This document shows, piece after piece, positions 50,934-60,135 of a stretch of DNA of 64,000 nucleotides (positions are counted from its first letter, which is position 1; each line of letters opens with the position of its first letter). The stretch is from Dyadobacter sp. CY356 (GTDB lineage Bacteria > Bacteroidota > Bacteroidia > Cytophagales > Spirosomataceae). A program made the position numbers and the translations under genes. The stretch covers positions 1-64,000 of the forward strand of contig NZ_JAJTSZ010000013.1 of NCBI RefSeq assembly GCF_021440195.1, read 5' to 3'. The notes under the pieces were generated by a model. That model was given only the letters and a program-made list of their open reading frames with translations, searched no databases and had not been told where the DNA came from.

Positions 50934-51230
50934 CTATAAATATTTTTTGATCACACTTTGCAACTGATTGGCCTGCACGACACCAGACTGACGCCACATT
51001 ACTTTGCCATGTTTAAAAACAATCAGGGTAGGTACGCCTTGAATTTTATATGCTTTTGCAGCGGATGGATTTTTGTCCACATCCACTTTCACAATCGTTG
51101 CTTTATCACCTAAATCTGCTTTTAATTCTTCCAGAATAGGTTTCATCATTTTACAAGGTCCACACCATTCGGCTGAAAAGTCGACAAGAACCGGTTTATT
51201 GCTGTTAATTAAATCCGAAAATGCTGACAT
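50934..51230 (-). CDS. trxA: Thioredoxin
   Basis: 98 aa single-domain thioredoxin with the active site AEWCGPCKMM at about residues 20-29 and the cis-proline motif GVPTLIVFKHG. It reduces protein disulphides in the cytoplasm. Slightly shorter than E. coli thioredoxin, as is common in this phylum. It probably shares a transcript with the pentapeptide-repeat gene 21 bases downstream. Confidence 0.94.
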   Translation of the reverse strand: MSAFSDLINSNKPVLVDFSAEWCGPCKMMKPILEELKADLGDKATIVKVDVDKNPSAAKAYKIQGVPTLIVFKHGKVMWRQSGVVQANQLQSVIKKYL

Positions 51231-51334
51231 GATTTACATTGGATAGTTCATCATGATAACCAATCTGAGAGGTGATTGGTTTAATATTATTCCTGAACTT
51301 GTCCCAATTTTGGAATAATAAATAACATACAGAT

Positions 51335-52405
51335 CTATAAATCAAATTTTGATTTCAGGTATTTTCCAAATCTTTTTTCGATCAGTTCGTATGTAAAATG
51401 TGAATAAAGTATTGTAAGAGAAATCGAAATGATCAACGAAAATACAATCATCGGTTCTGTCGGTTCCGCTTTCAATACCCTGAAAATACAGATATTGATA
51501 AAGATCAGAACAATGGCGTGGTTCAGATAAATAGAGTAGGAAATCTTACCAAGATATTGAAAAGGAGCACTGGAAAGCAATTTCGTAACGATGCCGCTTG
51601 AACTGGCAAAAATGATTATGCCAATAGAGAATAAAATCGGGAAGATAAGCCGTATCAGATTCCATTCGTAATGGTGGGTCGCATACATCGCTGCCACAAG
51701 CAAGAGAAGAAAAGGAATTTCCAGAAATGTCAGTTCAAATGATTTATTCTTTAAAAATGAAAAAGTAAATATGCCCATGCAAAAGCATAAAAGACCGCGG
51801 ACAAATCCGTAATCATAAACAAGCATATATTCGTTTTTTGAAATGATAAATCCTACACAGGCAATACTCAGAAGCAGGAAAATGAAATATTTTTTTGACG
51901 GTATAAATAAAAGAACGAGACCGAAAATAACGTAAGATATCATTTCGGAAGATATTGACCAGGCAGGATAATTTATGCCCATCCAGTCGCCGAGAATAGG
52001 CGTTGAACCCATAAAAGTAAGGGTGTCAAGTCCTGATTTTAAATAATATGACAGCCTCATATCCGTCATATTTTTAAACGCGCTATGGTCCCCGATAAGA
52101 TTGGCAATGATGAAAACGACTTCTGTGTAGAAGAGTAACGGGTAAAGGCGTACAAATCGTTTTTTAAGAAAAGTGACGAAATCTTCAGCAGTGTGAATTT
52201 TTTCTATGTAATTCATCGCGATGACAAATCCACTCAATACAAAAAAGAAATCAACAAAAAGGCTGGAATTGATTACGAAGAAATTGTTATAAAAAATGGA
52301 ATCTCTGAACGCATTATGATGATGGGCAATGACCAGAATTGAAAAAATCCCTCTCAATCCATCAAGCTGTTCTACTCTGTTTCTCATTGATAAATGCAAT
52401 GTCAT
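51335..52405 (-). CDS. Acyltransferase-3 family membrane protein
   Basis: About 356 aa from ATG 52405; ATG at 52387 (MRNRVEQLDGLRG) is an alternative and is closer to the family's usual start. About ten hydrophobic segments, with the RxxxLDGLRG beginning, the conserved His in IAHHHNAF and a late SYSIYLNHAIVL motif. Such enzymes transfer acetyl or succinyl groups from the cytoplasm to surface sugars. It is the last gene of the polysaccharide locus on the minus strand, with competing hairpins over its start. Confidence 0.9.
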   Translation of the reverse strand: MTLHLSMRNRVEQLDGLRGIFSILVIAHHHNAFRDSIFYNNFFVINSSLFVDFFFVLSGFVIAMNYIEKIHTAEDFVTFLKKRFVRLYPLLFYTEVVFIIANLIGDHSAFKNMTDMRLSYYLKSGLDTLTFMGSTPILGDWMGINYPAWSISSEMISYVIFGLVLLFIPSKKYFIFLLLSIACVGFIISKNEYMLVYDYGFVRGLLCFCMGIFTFSFLKNKSFELTFLEIPFLLLLVAAMYATHHYEWNLIRLIFPILFSIGIIIFASSSGIVTKLLSSAPFQYLGKISYSIYLNHAIVLIFINICIFRVLKAEPTEPMIVFSLIISISLTILYSHFTYELIEKRFGKYLKSKFDL

Positions 52406-52433
52406 CAACCCTGATATTGCATTTATCAGGGTT
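52387..52433 (-). promoter_or_regulatory. Two mutually exclusive hairpins over the acyltransferase start
   Basis: Stem A: 52416-52427 with 52389-52400, 12 bp perfect. Stem B: 52424-52433 with 52407-52416, 10 bp perfect. They share bases, so only one can form. In A the ATG at 52405 lies in the loop and the ATG at 52387 sits directly below the stem. This suggests a translational switch or attenuator. Confidence 0.45.
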
Positions 52434-52448
52434 ATGTCAAATGGATAA

Positions 52449-53780
52449 TTAGGAACTGGCAGCGGCTAATCTGCCGCTTGCTGGTTGACGGGATAATTTG
52501 TAAAAATAATCAATACCCAGAAAGCGGATCATCACAGCATAAGGAAACCAGTAAGCAATATCGTAAGGCCGTCCGCCGGAGATCAAAAGCACTATCAGCG
52601 AAATAAAGAAATAGGCAAGAAAAGTGGAAAGCGGAGTCGTGTTTCTTCTAATTTCCTGAATGGAGTAGATGAAAAGGAAAAAGTTGAATCCGTTAAAGAA
52701 AAGAAATCCCAAAATCCCGTGATTAACCCATGCTTCGAGAATTGGAACGTCGAGGAAACCGCTTTTGTAGCCTCGTCCTAAAAACACATCCCATGAATAA
52801 ATCGTATCCAGAAATGTTCCAAAACCACTTACCCGCCCCATTGCCGAGGCATCAATATCAGCAGTATCAGATAATTTAACCCCGAAAGATGTGAAAATTA
52901 CATCCATGATACGGCCTTCAAATATATCCCAGTAGTTGAGAAGGCTATCTAATACACTGCCATACTTGCTAAGGAAGTAACTGATCCCGAGTATGACGAG
53001 CACGACAAGCATTATATTTTTGAAGCTGAAAAAGCTTCCAATGGCTGAAAATATTTTGGTGACTTTGAAATTGTAAAAAACATATAAACCCAACATCATA
53101 CCAACACCCAGATAACTAGATTTTGCAAGTGAAAGTACGATAACCGCAAGACTAAATAATACAGAAAAATAAAGGAACAATCTGGGGAAAATACTCTTGT
53201 ACTGCGGAATAAGAACCATTGCAGTTAAAAGGCAAATAATACCATTTCTGGCTGTAATGTGGGGATTTCCACCTGCCTGAGCACCTTCGTTTGAGAAACT
53301 TACCGCAGCCCGCATACCTAATGTCCAACTCGGATCGGTCATCAGCGAATATACCAGCGTAAGATTTGAAAACAGGGAAAAAAGGAAAAGAACAGGTACC
53401 AGCGTATCTTTTACATCGCTGGGAATACTCATTAACAGCAGCAGAAATGCAAAAATATAGGCATAGTTACCAATATCGGTAACGCCCATTCCCATGTTGT
53501 TAAAAAACAGGAAATAGTATACTGACAAAAGCAAAAACCCCACTCCCAGATTGAACAAAACAGGATTAGGATTGTAAAATCTAAGAAACAGATTCGTTGG
53601 GACCATCAACAAAAGCGCCAGGGCAAAGAAAATAGCCGTAAAAGTGCTGCTTGCCGGCCCTATTCCTAATGTATCACGGAAAAAGAATATAAGAGGGAAC
53701 CCGTTGAATAGCATTGCTATACCCACGGAATACCTCAGATAGTTAAAGTTCTTCAATAAATTGCCTAGACTCAAATTCAT
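52449..53780 (-). CDS. O-antigen polymerase / ligase-like membrane protein (Wzy-like)
   Basis: 443 aa with about ten to twelve transmembrane segments and a large outside loop in the second half (about 270-345), as in Wzy polymerases and WaaL ligases. Sequence similarity in this group is always low, so the call rests on topology and on its place in a locus of glycosyltransferases. Arg and Asp residues in the loop (for example GRIMDVIF and RVSGFG) could be catalytic. Its first four bases overlap the end of the GT2 gene before it. Confidence 0.72.
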   Translation of the reverse strand: MNLSLGNLLKNFNYLRYSVGIAMLFNGFPLIFFFRDTLGIGPASSTFTAIFFALALLLMVPTNLFLRFYNPNPVLFNLGVGFLLLSVYYFLFFNNMGMGVTDIGNYAYIFAFLLLLMSIPSDVKDTLVPVLFLFSLFSNLTLVYSLMTDPSWTLGMRAAVSFSNEGAQAGGNPHITARNGIICLLTAMVLIPQYKSIFPRLFLYFSVLFSLAVIVLSLAKSSYLGVGMMLGLYVFYNFKVTKIFSAIGSFFSFKNIMLVVLVILGISYFLSKYGSVLDSLLNYWDIFEGRIMDVIFTSFGVKLSDTADIDASAMGRVSGFGTFLDTIYSWDVFLGRGYKSGFLDVPILEAWVNHGILGFLFFNGFNFFLFIYSIQEIRRNTTPLSTFLAYFFISLIVLLISGGRPYDIAYWFPYAVMIRFLGIDYFYKLSRQPASGRLAAASS

Positions 53781-54661
53781 CTTGATAGTCTGAAACGTAT
53801 GTATTTGAAATCGAATCGAAAAGTAAAATAGGCTATTTTTCTAACCTTGCACCAAAGATACCTGATTTTGTTCAGAGCCGGGAATGTTAACGCAGAATTG
53901 TACAATTTTTGTATCCTCAAATGTTCCTCCGAGCCTACAGATGCAATGGTCGAGGACTTGGCATCTGCATGTACACGAAGCGCTCCACCCAGTCCTTCCA
54001 CTTTCCTGATCAGGGTAGAATCATGCATGGTATAACGTGTGATAAATTCATAATCAAACGCAAAGCGATAGGATTCATCGAACTTCCCGAATCTTTGAAC
54101 CAGTGATCTTTTGAAAAATAATGACTGATTGTGAATCTGCATTCCCTCCAGAATCTGGCAGGTCAAACTGTATGACGTGGTTTTCAAGATTTCCGTCACT
54201 TCGTCATCCGTCGTGATCATAAACAAATCGCCATATAAAATATCCGCCGGCTGTTCCAAAGCTGCTTTACCAAAACTCTTAAATGTGCCTTCAAAATATA
54301 CATCGTCGGAATTTTGGAAACTGATCCATTCACCCGTTGCCATTTCCAGCGCCTTATTAATGGCATGAACCTGTCCCCGGTCTTTTTCCGAAACCCAGTA
54401 GGTCAGATAAGATTCATATTTTTTTATAACCTCAACGCTTTTATCAGTGGAGCCGCCGTCAATAATTATATATTCCAGATTGGGGTAATTTTGATTTAAA
54501 ACGCTCAAAATAGTCCGTTCGAGGAAATCTGCCTGGTTATAAGATGGCGTAATGATGGTAAGCTTTGGAAAACGTGCAGTTTCCTCACCACTGAAAGTTT
54601 TTACTTTTAGTGCACTTATAAAATTGCGGAGTTCCGTTGTACTTTCCTGTAAAGGCTTCAT
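53777..54661 (-). CDS. Family 2 glycosyltransferase
   Basis: 294 aa. GT-A start KLTIITPSYNQADFLERTILSVLNQNYP (classic WcaA-like text), IIDGGSTDKSVEVI, SEKDRGQVHAINKA and the metal-binding QNSDDVY. It adds a sugar from a nucleotide donor to the lipid-linked repeat unit in the cytoplasm. The stop overlaps the Wzy-like gene by four bases, showing translational coupling. Confidence 0.93.
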   Translation of the reverse strand: MKPLQESTTELRNFISALKVKTFSGEETARFPKLTIITPSYNQADFLERTILSVLNQNYPNLEYIIIDGGSTDKSVEVIKKYESYLTYWVSEKDRGQVHAINKALEMATGEWISFQNSDDVYFEGTFKSFGKAALEQPADILYGDLFMITTDDEVTEILKTTSYSLTCQILEGMQIHNQSLFFKRSLVQRFGKFDESYRFAFDYEFITRYTMHDSTLIRKVEGLGGALRVHADAKSSTIASVGSEEHLRIQKLYNSALTFPALNKIRYLWCKVRKIAYFTFRFDFKYIRFRLSR

Positions 54662-54685
54662 ACTTTTTATTTCTGTTTCCTGATC

Positions 54686-55636
54686 CTAAAACTGATCAAT
54701 GAATGTTGTGATAGCTTTTAATTTGCCGGTTAAATTTTTCCGAAGTAATCTTTGATCACTTATTTCAGGAATTTTACCATAACCTGGCTCTCTGTCCGGT
54801 AATCCCTTATCAAAAGTCTTAACCGTTTCTGAATATTCTTTGAATAACTTTTTGAATGCCGGACTTTGATGGGCAAGCATTTGATGATTAGACCAAACCG
54901 GATCAAAATGCGTCATTCCTGCAAAATCTGCTGAAATTAGTTTTTCATTTTCAACCGAAAAACTTCCGTTCTTTTCGGTCAACGTTTTATTCAATATACT
55001 TTGTAAACCGTAATGCCATCCGGGATGCGTGATTTTTGTCGTTTTTTCGACCCACACCGGCGCATAATTTAACCAAAGCTGATCCATACACATTCCATTG
55101 CAAAGGTCAAATTTCGCCCTGTCTATTGTACGATGCGCCCACCATTCAAGCATTTTTAACGTGACCGGATTTGGTTTTAAAGCCCAGCCTCCGGAATGAA
55201 ACATACCAATATTCAAAATTCTCTTATCATCCAGATTTTTTGAAGCGGCGAGCGGTTTTGTAATATTGGGTGTTAAAAATAAATCAGCAGCAGGATCATT
55301 AATTTCCTGCATAGCGTCATAAAGTATGGTTGTTGGCGACAAAAATGTTAATGAACTACAATCAGGATTTGCCTTCAGAATTCCCTTGGCAAACCACGGA
55401 CGCGAAGCTGCGACGAGTTCAAAGTCATAATACCGTGCGCACATTTCCCCCCATTCCTGAATCCCCAGTTTTTCAACAGAAATCGCTTTTATATTTTTAG
55501 GCAGGTTTGAAATTGGTGATTTATCTGCCCAGCCTATATAAAAAAGATAGTCGGGATGATGGCGCAACACGGAAACACCCAGCGCCAGGGCGTTGGGTAA
55601 TTGAGTTCTGTTGCAAACGGTAAAAACGATGTTCAT
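54686..55636 (-). CDS. GT8-like protein with altered DxD motif
   Basis: 316 aa from ATG 55636; an upstream in-frame start would overlap the preceding gene. It is a paralogue of the protein at 56414: both start with an (I/V)FT(I/V)C text, and both have a CNG-x2-(V/M)D-Q-x-W(M/L)N block. Where the paralogue has FDPDIIVY, this protein has LSPTTILY (residues 99-106), so both aspartates of the metal-binding DxD are gone. Either it uses another metal site, is metal-independent, or is inactive. In the polysaccharide operon, 16 bases after the DUF5672 gene. Confidence 0.75.
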   Translation of the reverse strand: MNIVFTVCNRTQLPNALALGVSVLRHHPDYLFYIGWADKSPISNLPKNIKAISVEKLGIQEWGEMCARYYDFELVAASRPWFAKGILKANPDCSSLTFLSPTTILYDAMQEINDPAADLFLTPNITKPLAASKNLDDKRILNIGMFHSGGWALKPNPVTLKMLEWWAHRTIDRAKFDLCNGMCMDQLWLNYAPVWVEKTTKITHPGWHYGLQSILNKTLTEKNGSFSVENEKLISADFAGMTHFDPVWSNHQMLAHQSPAFKKLFKEYSETVKTFDKGLPDREPGYGKIPEISDQRLLRKNLTGKLKAITTFIDQF

Positions 55637-55652
55637 TGTGGTGTGCTTTCTT

Positions 55653-56414
55653 CTATTTATAAAAGGGAAGATGATCAATATTTTTGGTGGTTACGCCGGT
55701 AATCCCTGTTGGCCACGCGTCACGGTTATCGGGAAATAATGCCGGCCGGTTTTCAATATTTTGAGAAAAACGGGTTTGTACAATTGCTGTCGGTTTTCTC
55801 AGATATGGCCAAAGCCGGTTGGCTTCCAGTTCCCAAAATAATGAATCTTTATTCTCAAAGTTATATTGATCTCTGTAAAGATGCGCTTCCTTTTTCTTTG
55901 CGGATAAAGTACTCATCATCCGTCTTACGTGACAAAGTTTTAATCCGTCATTTTCAAATCCTTTTCCCAGTGCTTTTTTCTGATCTTCATTAAGACCTAA
56001 AACTCGTGAAAAGTCATTAACCTGACCGTTTTTGAAAACAGAATTATCTAAAACCGGATTTGTATGCAAATAGTCATAACCTTGTTTGCACCAATAGTGA
56101 ATTTCGTCCTTGACTATCCAGCTATTTAATTCGTGAATCAAAACAAAATCGCTCCATGTAAATCTGTTATAAAAATCTTCCATCAGGAAGAGATTGGCCA
56201 GCGTCTGTCTGTTTTCGAAATATTTTGGTCTGAAAGTTAAAATTTCAAGACGATCATGATTTTTTTCTATTTTGGATAAATCTGCACCCTCATAAGTAAA
56301 TAAAATGACCGGATATTTTTTCAGCGCTTCAAGGCTGTGTCTTAAAATTAACTCTTCCAGAACGGTAAGTTCAGGATTTAATATCGGGATCAGAATGGAT
56401 ACAAGTTCTTTCAT
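55653..56414 (-). CDS. DUF5672 family protein, possible glycosyltransferase
   Basis: 253 aa. It begins VSILIPILNPELTVLEEL and includes VLIHELNSWIVKDEIHYWCKQGYDY, the signature area of DUF5672, which is usually fused to or next to glycosyltransferases. A GT-A-like fold is likely but no clear DxD is seen. It shares one base with the start of the preceding gene (56414) and lies between two GT8-like genes, so it is almost certainly part of glycan assembly. Confidence 0.72.
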   Translation of the reverse strand: MKELVSILIPILNPELTVLEELILRHSLEALKKYPVILFTYEGADLSKIEKNHDRLEILTFRPKYFENRQTLANLFLMEDFYNRFTWSDFVLIHELNSWIVKDEIHYWCKQGYDYLHTNPVLDNSVFKNGQVNDFSRVLGLNEDQKKALGKGFENDGLKLCHVRRMMSTLSAKKKEAHLYRDQYNFENKDSLFWELEANRLWPYLRKPTAIVQTRFSQNIENRPALFPDNRDAWPTGITGVTTKNIDHLPFYK

Positions 56415-57397
56415 TACATTGTATCAAGCTGATCTTTTAAATAATTAAATGGCCTTTTCAGGAGTTTCCTGACACGTTGATATCTGAAAACTTTTGGCGG
56501 TTTAATATAGAAGCAAGGGAATTTGCGATAATAGGCATTCCCGTTTTTAATCAGACTTTCTCTATAAATTTCAAATAGCGGAACAGCATCCGGACGCTCG
56601 GAAAGTTGGAAACGATCCTGGTATTTTGATAAAACAGCAGGTTTTTCAGGGTCGTAGCCGCTATAATGCAAAAAAATCAATGGATTGGTTTCATTGACAT
56701 AAAACACATTTTCTTTATGTGAAAATATACGTTCATGCAGATTCCAGTATGCGGCGTTATAACCAGGATTTCTTTCAATATGTGTATCAGGAACAAAAAC
56801 GGGAAGAAAGTTCATCCAGTTTTGATCCACAAATAATCCGTTACAAAGATCAATCAAACATTCATAACGCAACTTTTCTTCCCACCATCTGATAAATTCA
56901 GTATTGACAGTACTCCTTCGGAAGGCAACAAATCCCAGATTATAAATTCCGGTATTTAAGTGATGCAATTCGTTGGGCGTCAGCCTGTCTTCAATCGGTG
57001 AATTGATATGTGGTGTTAAAACCGCTTCGTGATTTTTTAACGAAGTCAGTAAGCCGGTTAACGGCTGATAAACAATAATGTCGGGATCAAAATAGATAAC
57101 ATTTTGAGCCTGTGGGTATTGTTTGAAAAAATATGTGAAGTAAAAAGGTTTAACGGCTGTGTTAAGCTCGGTAATATTATATCTGGCAGCGATTTCGTCT
57201 AATCCATCAATGCCTATTTTATCTATTTCAACCATTGGGTATTTTGGCTGATAAGATTCTTCAAAAGCTACGCCTTCCTGATTGTCAACCAGACCGATCA
57301 CAAAAAGAATTTCAGGATTGGTGCTGGCAAGGGAATCTCCGAGTGTTCGGGCCTGTGCAAGGTAATTTATTGAACAAATTGTAAAAGCAATGGTCAT
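56414..57397 (-). CDS. GT8-like glycosyltransferase
   Basis: 327 aa. N-terminal strand TIAFTICSINYLAQARTLG, then the metal-binding FDPDIIVYQPL (DxD at 104-106) and the acceptor-side HHLNTGIYNLGFVAFRR, as in GT8-type retaining transferases. FLHYSGYDPEKP near residue 245 resembles the HxxGxxKPW end motif of GT8. It overlaps the GT4 gene by four bases and has a paralogue two genes downstream that has lost the DxD. Confidence 0.85.
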   Translation of the reverse strand: MTIAFTICSINYLAQARTLGDSLASTNPEILFVIGLVDNQEGVAFEESYQPKYPMVEIDKIGIDGLDEIAARYNITELNTAVKPFYFTYFFKQYPQAQNVIYFDPDIIVYQPLTGLLTSLKNHEAVLTPHINSPIEDRLTPNELHHLNTGIYNLGFVAFRRSTVNTEFIRWWEEKLRYECLIDLCNGLFVDQNWMNFLPVFVPDTHIERNPGYNAAYWNLHERIFSHKENVFYVNETNPLIFLHYSGYDPEKPAVLSKYQDRFQLSERPDAVPLFEIYRESLIKNGNAYYRKFPCFYIKPPKVFRYQRVRKLLKRPFNYLKDQLDTM

Positions 57398-58617
57398 TGA
57401 TTGTGTTTTTCAGAGACCTGCAAAGGTAAGTACTTTTGAATTATGGTTTCAATTTTTGAAACGCTCTTGTCAGTATTATGGCGTTCCAATACTTTTTCAC
57501 GTCCTTTACGACCCATGGTTTCCCTCATGTTTGGATCCAGGACTAACTTGATTATAGCTTCCGAAGCAGCGGAAATATCCATATAGGGAACCACAAATCC
57601 GGCATCTGATTCTATCAGCTCCGGAGCTCCGCCCGCTCCGTCAAAACACACCACGGGTGTTTCATTTAATGCAGCTTCCAGCACTACGAGTGGATAGGGA
57701 TCCTCACGGGAGCTTAACATAAGCACGTCAAAACGACTGATATAATCCAGGGCCTGCGGAGTAGGAGGTATCAGAATGATACGATCTTCCAATCCCATCA
57801 GGTGAATGTCACTTTTTATTAATTCATAAATCTGATGTTGCGGACCAGCACCAACCCAGACAAAATAAACAGGTAACGGGCTGGTTTTTTGAATAGCCCG
57901 ACGGGCGATCCAGTTAAAAATGTCATTTCCTTTTCTCCATTCCGCATTTCCGCAGCCTCCAATAATGACGGCGTCGTGTGGTATGTTATAGGTTTTTTCC
58001 AAAAGATTACGTTGTGCATTTTTTAGCTTTTCATCAATATGATCGTGATCAATCAGTGTAAAAGTACTGACCTGATCAGCCGGAAAGCCATAATCACAAA
58101 CATAATGATCGGCTACTGCGTGCGAAACTGCAATCAAATGATCAGCCTTTTTTAGTAAATATTTGAGGTGATCTTCGAATGTATATATTTTGACCGACAT
58201 GCCCAGTTCATGAACAAACAGGACGACAGGTAAATGATGTAAAAACTTTAAAGATTCGCAGTAAACTTCGGCATTGGCAATCGAGTTTACAAAGACCAGT
58301 CCAATATTCTGACTTTCCAGTTCTGCAACAACACGCTCACGGTCTTTTTGGCCGGTATGTTGTTCGTATAATTTATGAAGTCTGATCTTCCTGAGAATTT
58401 TTCCGGACAAAGGTCTGGATACGATATTGTCCGTACTGAATAACCGCGTAATGGTTACTACTTCCTCAAATTCCTTTTCAAGCTCGCCGCCATTGCATAG
58501 CAGCAAATGCATGGGAACTTGTCGCTCTTTCAGCAAACGCAGAAGTTGAAGCAGTAATAACTGGCTTCCTGCGCGGTTTGCATCGTGGCTTATAAAAAGT
58601 ACTTTCTTTTGGGTCAT
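57394..58617 (-). CDS. Family 4 glycosyltransferase (GT-B fold)
   Basis: 407 aa. The N-terminal domain starts KVLFISHDANRAGSQLLLLQLL, and the donor-binding domain has IIGGCGNAEWRKGNDIF, LIPPTPQALDYISRFDVLMLSSREDPYPLVVLEAALNETPVV, including the conserved ExxxxxxxE motif (E...PLVVLE). A retaining transferase that uses a nucleotide sugar in the cytoplasm. Translationally coupled to the GT8-like gene (stop overlaps by four bases). Confidence 0.93.
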   Translation of the reverse strand: MTQKKVLFISHDANRAGSQLLLLQLLRLLKERQVPMHLLLCNGGELEKEFEEVVTITRLFSTDNIVSRPLSGKILRKIRLHKLYEQHTGQKDRERVVAELESQNIGLVFVNSIANAEVYCESLKFLHHLPVVLFVHELGMSVKIYTFEDHLKYLLKKADHLIAVSHAVADHYVCDYGFPADQVSTFTLIDHDHIDEKLKNAQRNLLEKTYNIPHDAVIIGGCGNAEWRKGNDIFNWIARRAIQKTSPLPVYFVWVGAGPQHQIYELIKSDIHLMGLEDRIILIPPTPQALDYISRFDVLMLSSREDPYPLVVLEAALNETPVVCFDGAGGAPELIESDAGFVVPYMDISAASEAIIKLVLDPNMRETMGRKGREKVLERHNTDKSVSKIETIIQKYLPLQVSEKHNQ

Positions 58618-58673
58618 TCGGTAATAAGTTGATATCTCAAAAATCAGATCTCAAAGTCGCGTTGGAGGGTTGC

Positions 58674-59333
58674 TTAGTATGCTTCAAAACTCTTTTTCCC
58701 GGGTACTTTTTTGGCGGGATTTCCAATATAAATTCCCCATTCCTCAGTTTCCTTCGTAATAGCTGACGCCATTCCGACAAGCGTTCCCTGAGCAATGTTT
58801 GTATAATCTCTGATTGTACTGTTAACTCCGAAAAATGAATAGGATTCAATTACACAATGTCCGGACATGACCACATGTGAAGTAAAAAAAACGTGGTCTT
58901 TTATCTGGCCGTGATGACCAATATGATTTCCACTCCACATCACCACGTTGTTTCCAACCGTTGTAAAGGGCTGAATGGTATTGTCTTCGAGAATAAAGCA
59001 ATTGTCGCCAATCACATTTCTGTCCAGGATTGTGGCGTGCGAACTTATGTAGGATATAAGTTGATATCCTTTGGCTTTAATCTGGTTGTAAACAGCTTCC
59101 CGGTTTCTGTTCATATTGCGTCCAGTCATAGGAGCAAAAAAAGAAAATTCAGCCGGAGGGAAAATCGTTTCAACATCCTCAAATGCTACCAAAGGCAGGC
59201 CGCGAAATGATTCTTCCTGTATATATTCCCGATTTACTGAAAAAGCTACTACTTCATGTTCCGAGTCGTGTTCCAGATAATAGTGCGCAAGTTCCGCTGT
59301 ATCCAGAACTCCAAAAATAATAACTTTTGCCAT
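58674..59333 (-). CDS. Hexapeptide-repeat sugar O/N-acyltransferase (NeuD-like)
   Basis: 219 aa. An N-terminal Rossmann-like PglD/NeuD domain (AKVIIFGVLDTAELAHYY) is followed by a left-handed beta-helix of hexapeptide repeats (about 105-210: IGDNCFILEDNTIQPFTTVG, IGHHGQIKDHVFFTSHVV), with the catalytic-type His in GNHIGHHG. It probably acetylates an amino sugar made by the DegT aminotransferase of the same operon. It starts 2 bases after the end of the WbqC gene. Confidence 0.9.
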   Translation of the reverse strand: MAKVIIFGVLDTAELAHYYLEHDSEHEVVAFSVNREYIQEESFRGLPLVAFEDVETIFPPAEFSFFAPMTGRNMNRNREAVYNQIKAKGYQLISYISSHATILDRNVIGDNCFILEDNTIQPFTTVGNNVVMWSGNHIGHHGQIKDHVFFTSHVVMSGHCVIESYSFFGVNSTIRDYTNIAQGTLVGMASAITKETEEWGIYIGNPAKKVPGKKSFEAY

Positions 59334-59335
59334 TC

Positions 59336-60034
59336 TTATATAAGTTCGAATTCTTTTAGAAGTTTACCGATACTTTCTGCATCGTTAAACATAAGTATGT
59401 CTATAATGGATAGCCAAGGTACGAAAGCATTTTTAAATTGAGGATAAGCACTGGCCGTACTTTTTATGAAATTCAGCTTGATACCCTCATTTTCAAATTT
59501 ATTCTTATCGTACAATTCCATTCCACCAATCGGATTAATGTAATGATCAGCTTTTTCCTGTTTGCAAATATCCAGAATCCGATCCTGTGCTTTCAGCTCT
59601 GTGTTTTGATAAATGGAAGAGGACGGAACAATTTCTGTCATGATTTCCATATACGCACAAACTTTCTGTAAGGCATGAAGCGTAAATTCTGATATCGTTT
59701 CTGCATTCGAATTTACGATTTCTTCAATCAGAAGAAAAACCTTTTGATAATTTGGCGCTTTCAGATATGATTGCTGAACAGTCTTCAGAAACTTTTTCTT
59801 CCACGGGTCGTTAATCGACAGCTCAACTTCGTTGATCAGCTTATTCTGACTCGCATCTTTGAGCGGAATAGTAAAAAGATGTGCCTGACCAGAAACCAAA
59901 ATGTTGTTTCTATTGATCCAGCCCTTATTTATGAAATTGACATCGTCATATATAACAAACTTATCAACAGCATTGATCAGCTGAAAATACCCGATATACG
60001 GGAATATATAAGGCTGCATGATGGCAATGGTCAT
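59336..60034 (-). CDS. WbqC-like family protein
   Basis: 232 aa with the WbqC start MTIAIMQPYIFPYIGYFQLINAVDKFVIYDDV and the core NFINKGWINRNNIL. Later YINPIGGMELYDK is also typical. WbqC proteins are found in O-antigen loci, often beside DegT aminotransferases and acyltransferases, and are thought to act in amino-sugar modification, but no reaction has been firmly assigned. Here both neighbours are present, in the same operon. Confidence 0.92.
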   Translation of the reverse strand: MTIAIMQPYIFPYIGYFQLINAVDKFVIYDDVNFINKGWINRNNILVSGQAHLFTIPLKDASQNKLINEVELSINDPWKKKFLKTVQQSYLKAPNYQKVFLLIEEIVNSNAETISEFTLHALQKVCAYMEIMTEIVPSSSIYQNTELKAQDRILDICKQEKADHYINPIGGMELYDKNKFENEGIKLNFIKSTASAYPQFKNAFVPWLSIIDILMFNDAESIGKLLKEFELI

Positions 60035-60135
60035 GGAAGGAATTTTATGATGAATAATAAAAATGTGTGCTGTTTAACTCTGCGGCGTTATTAAAATAAT
60101 TTCCCGGTTTACTGAAATCTTTTTCTACCTGTGCA

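Noticed and set aside
51258..51281. Hairpin AACCAATC/GATTGGTT upstream of trxA as a terminator
   Set aside because: Only 8 bp and no T tract on the minus strand after it.
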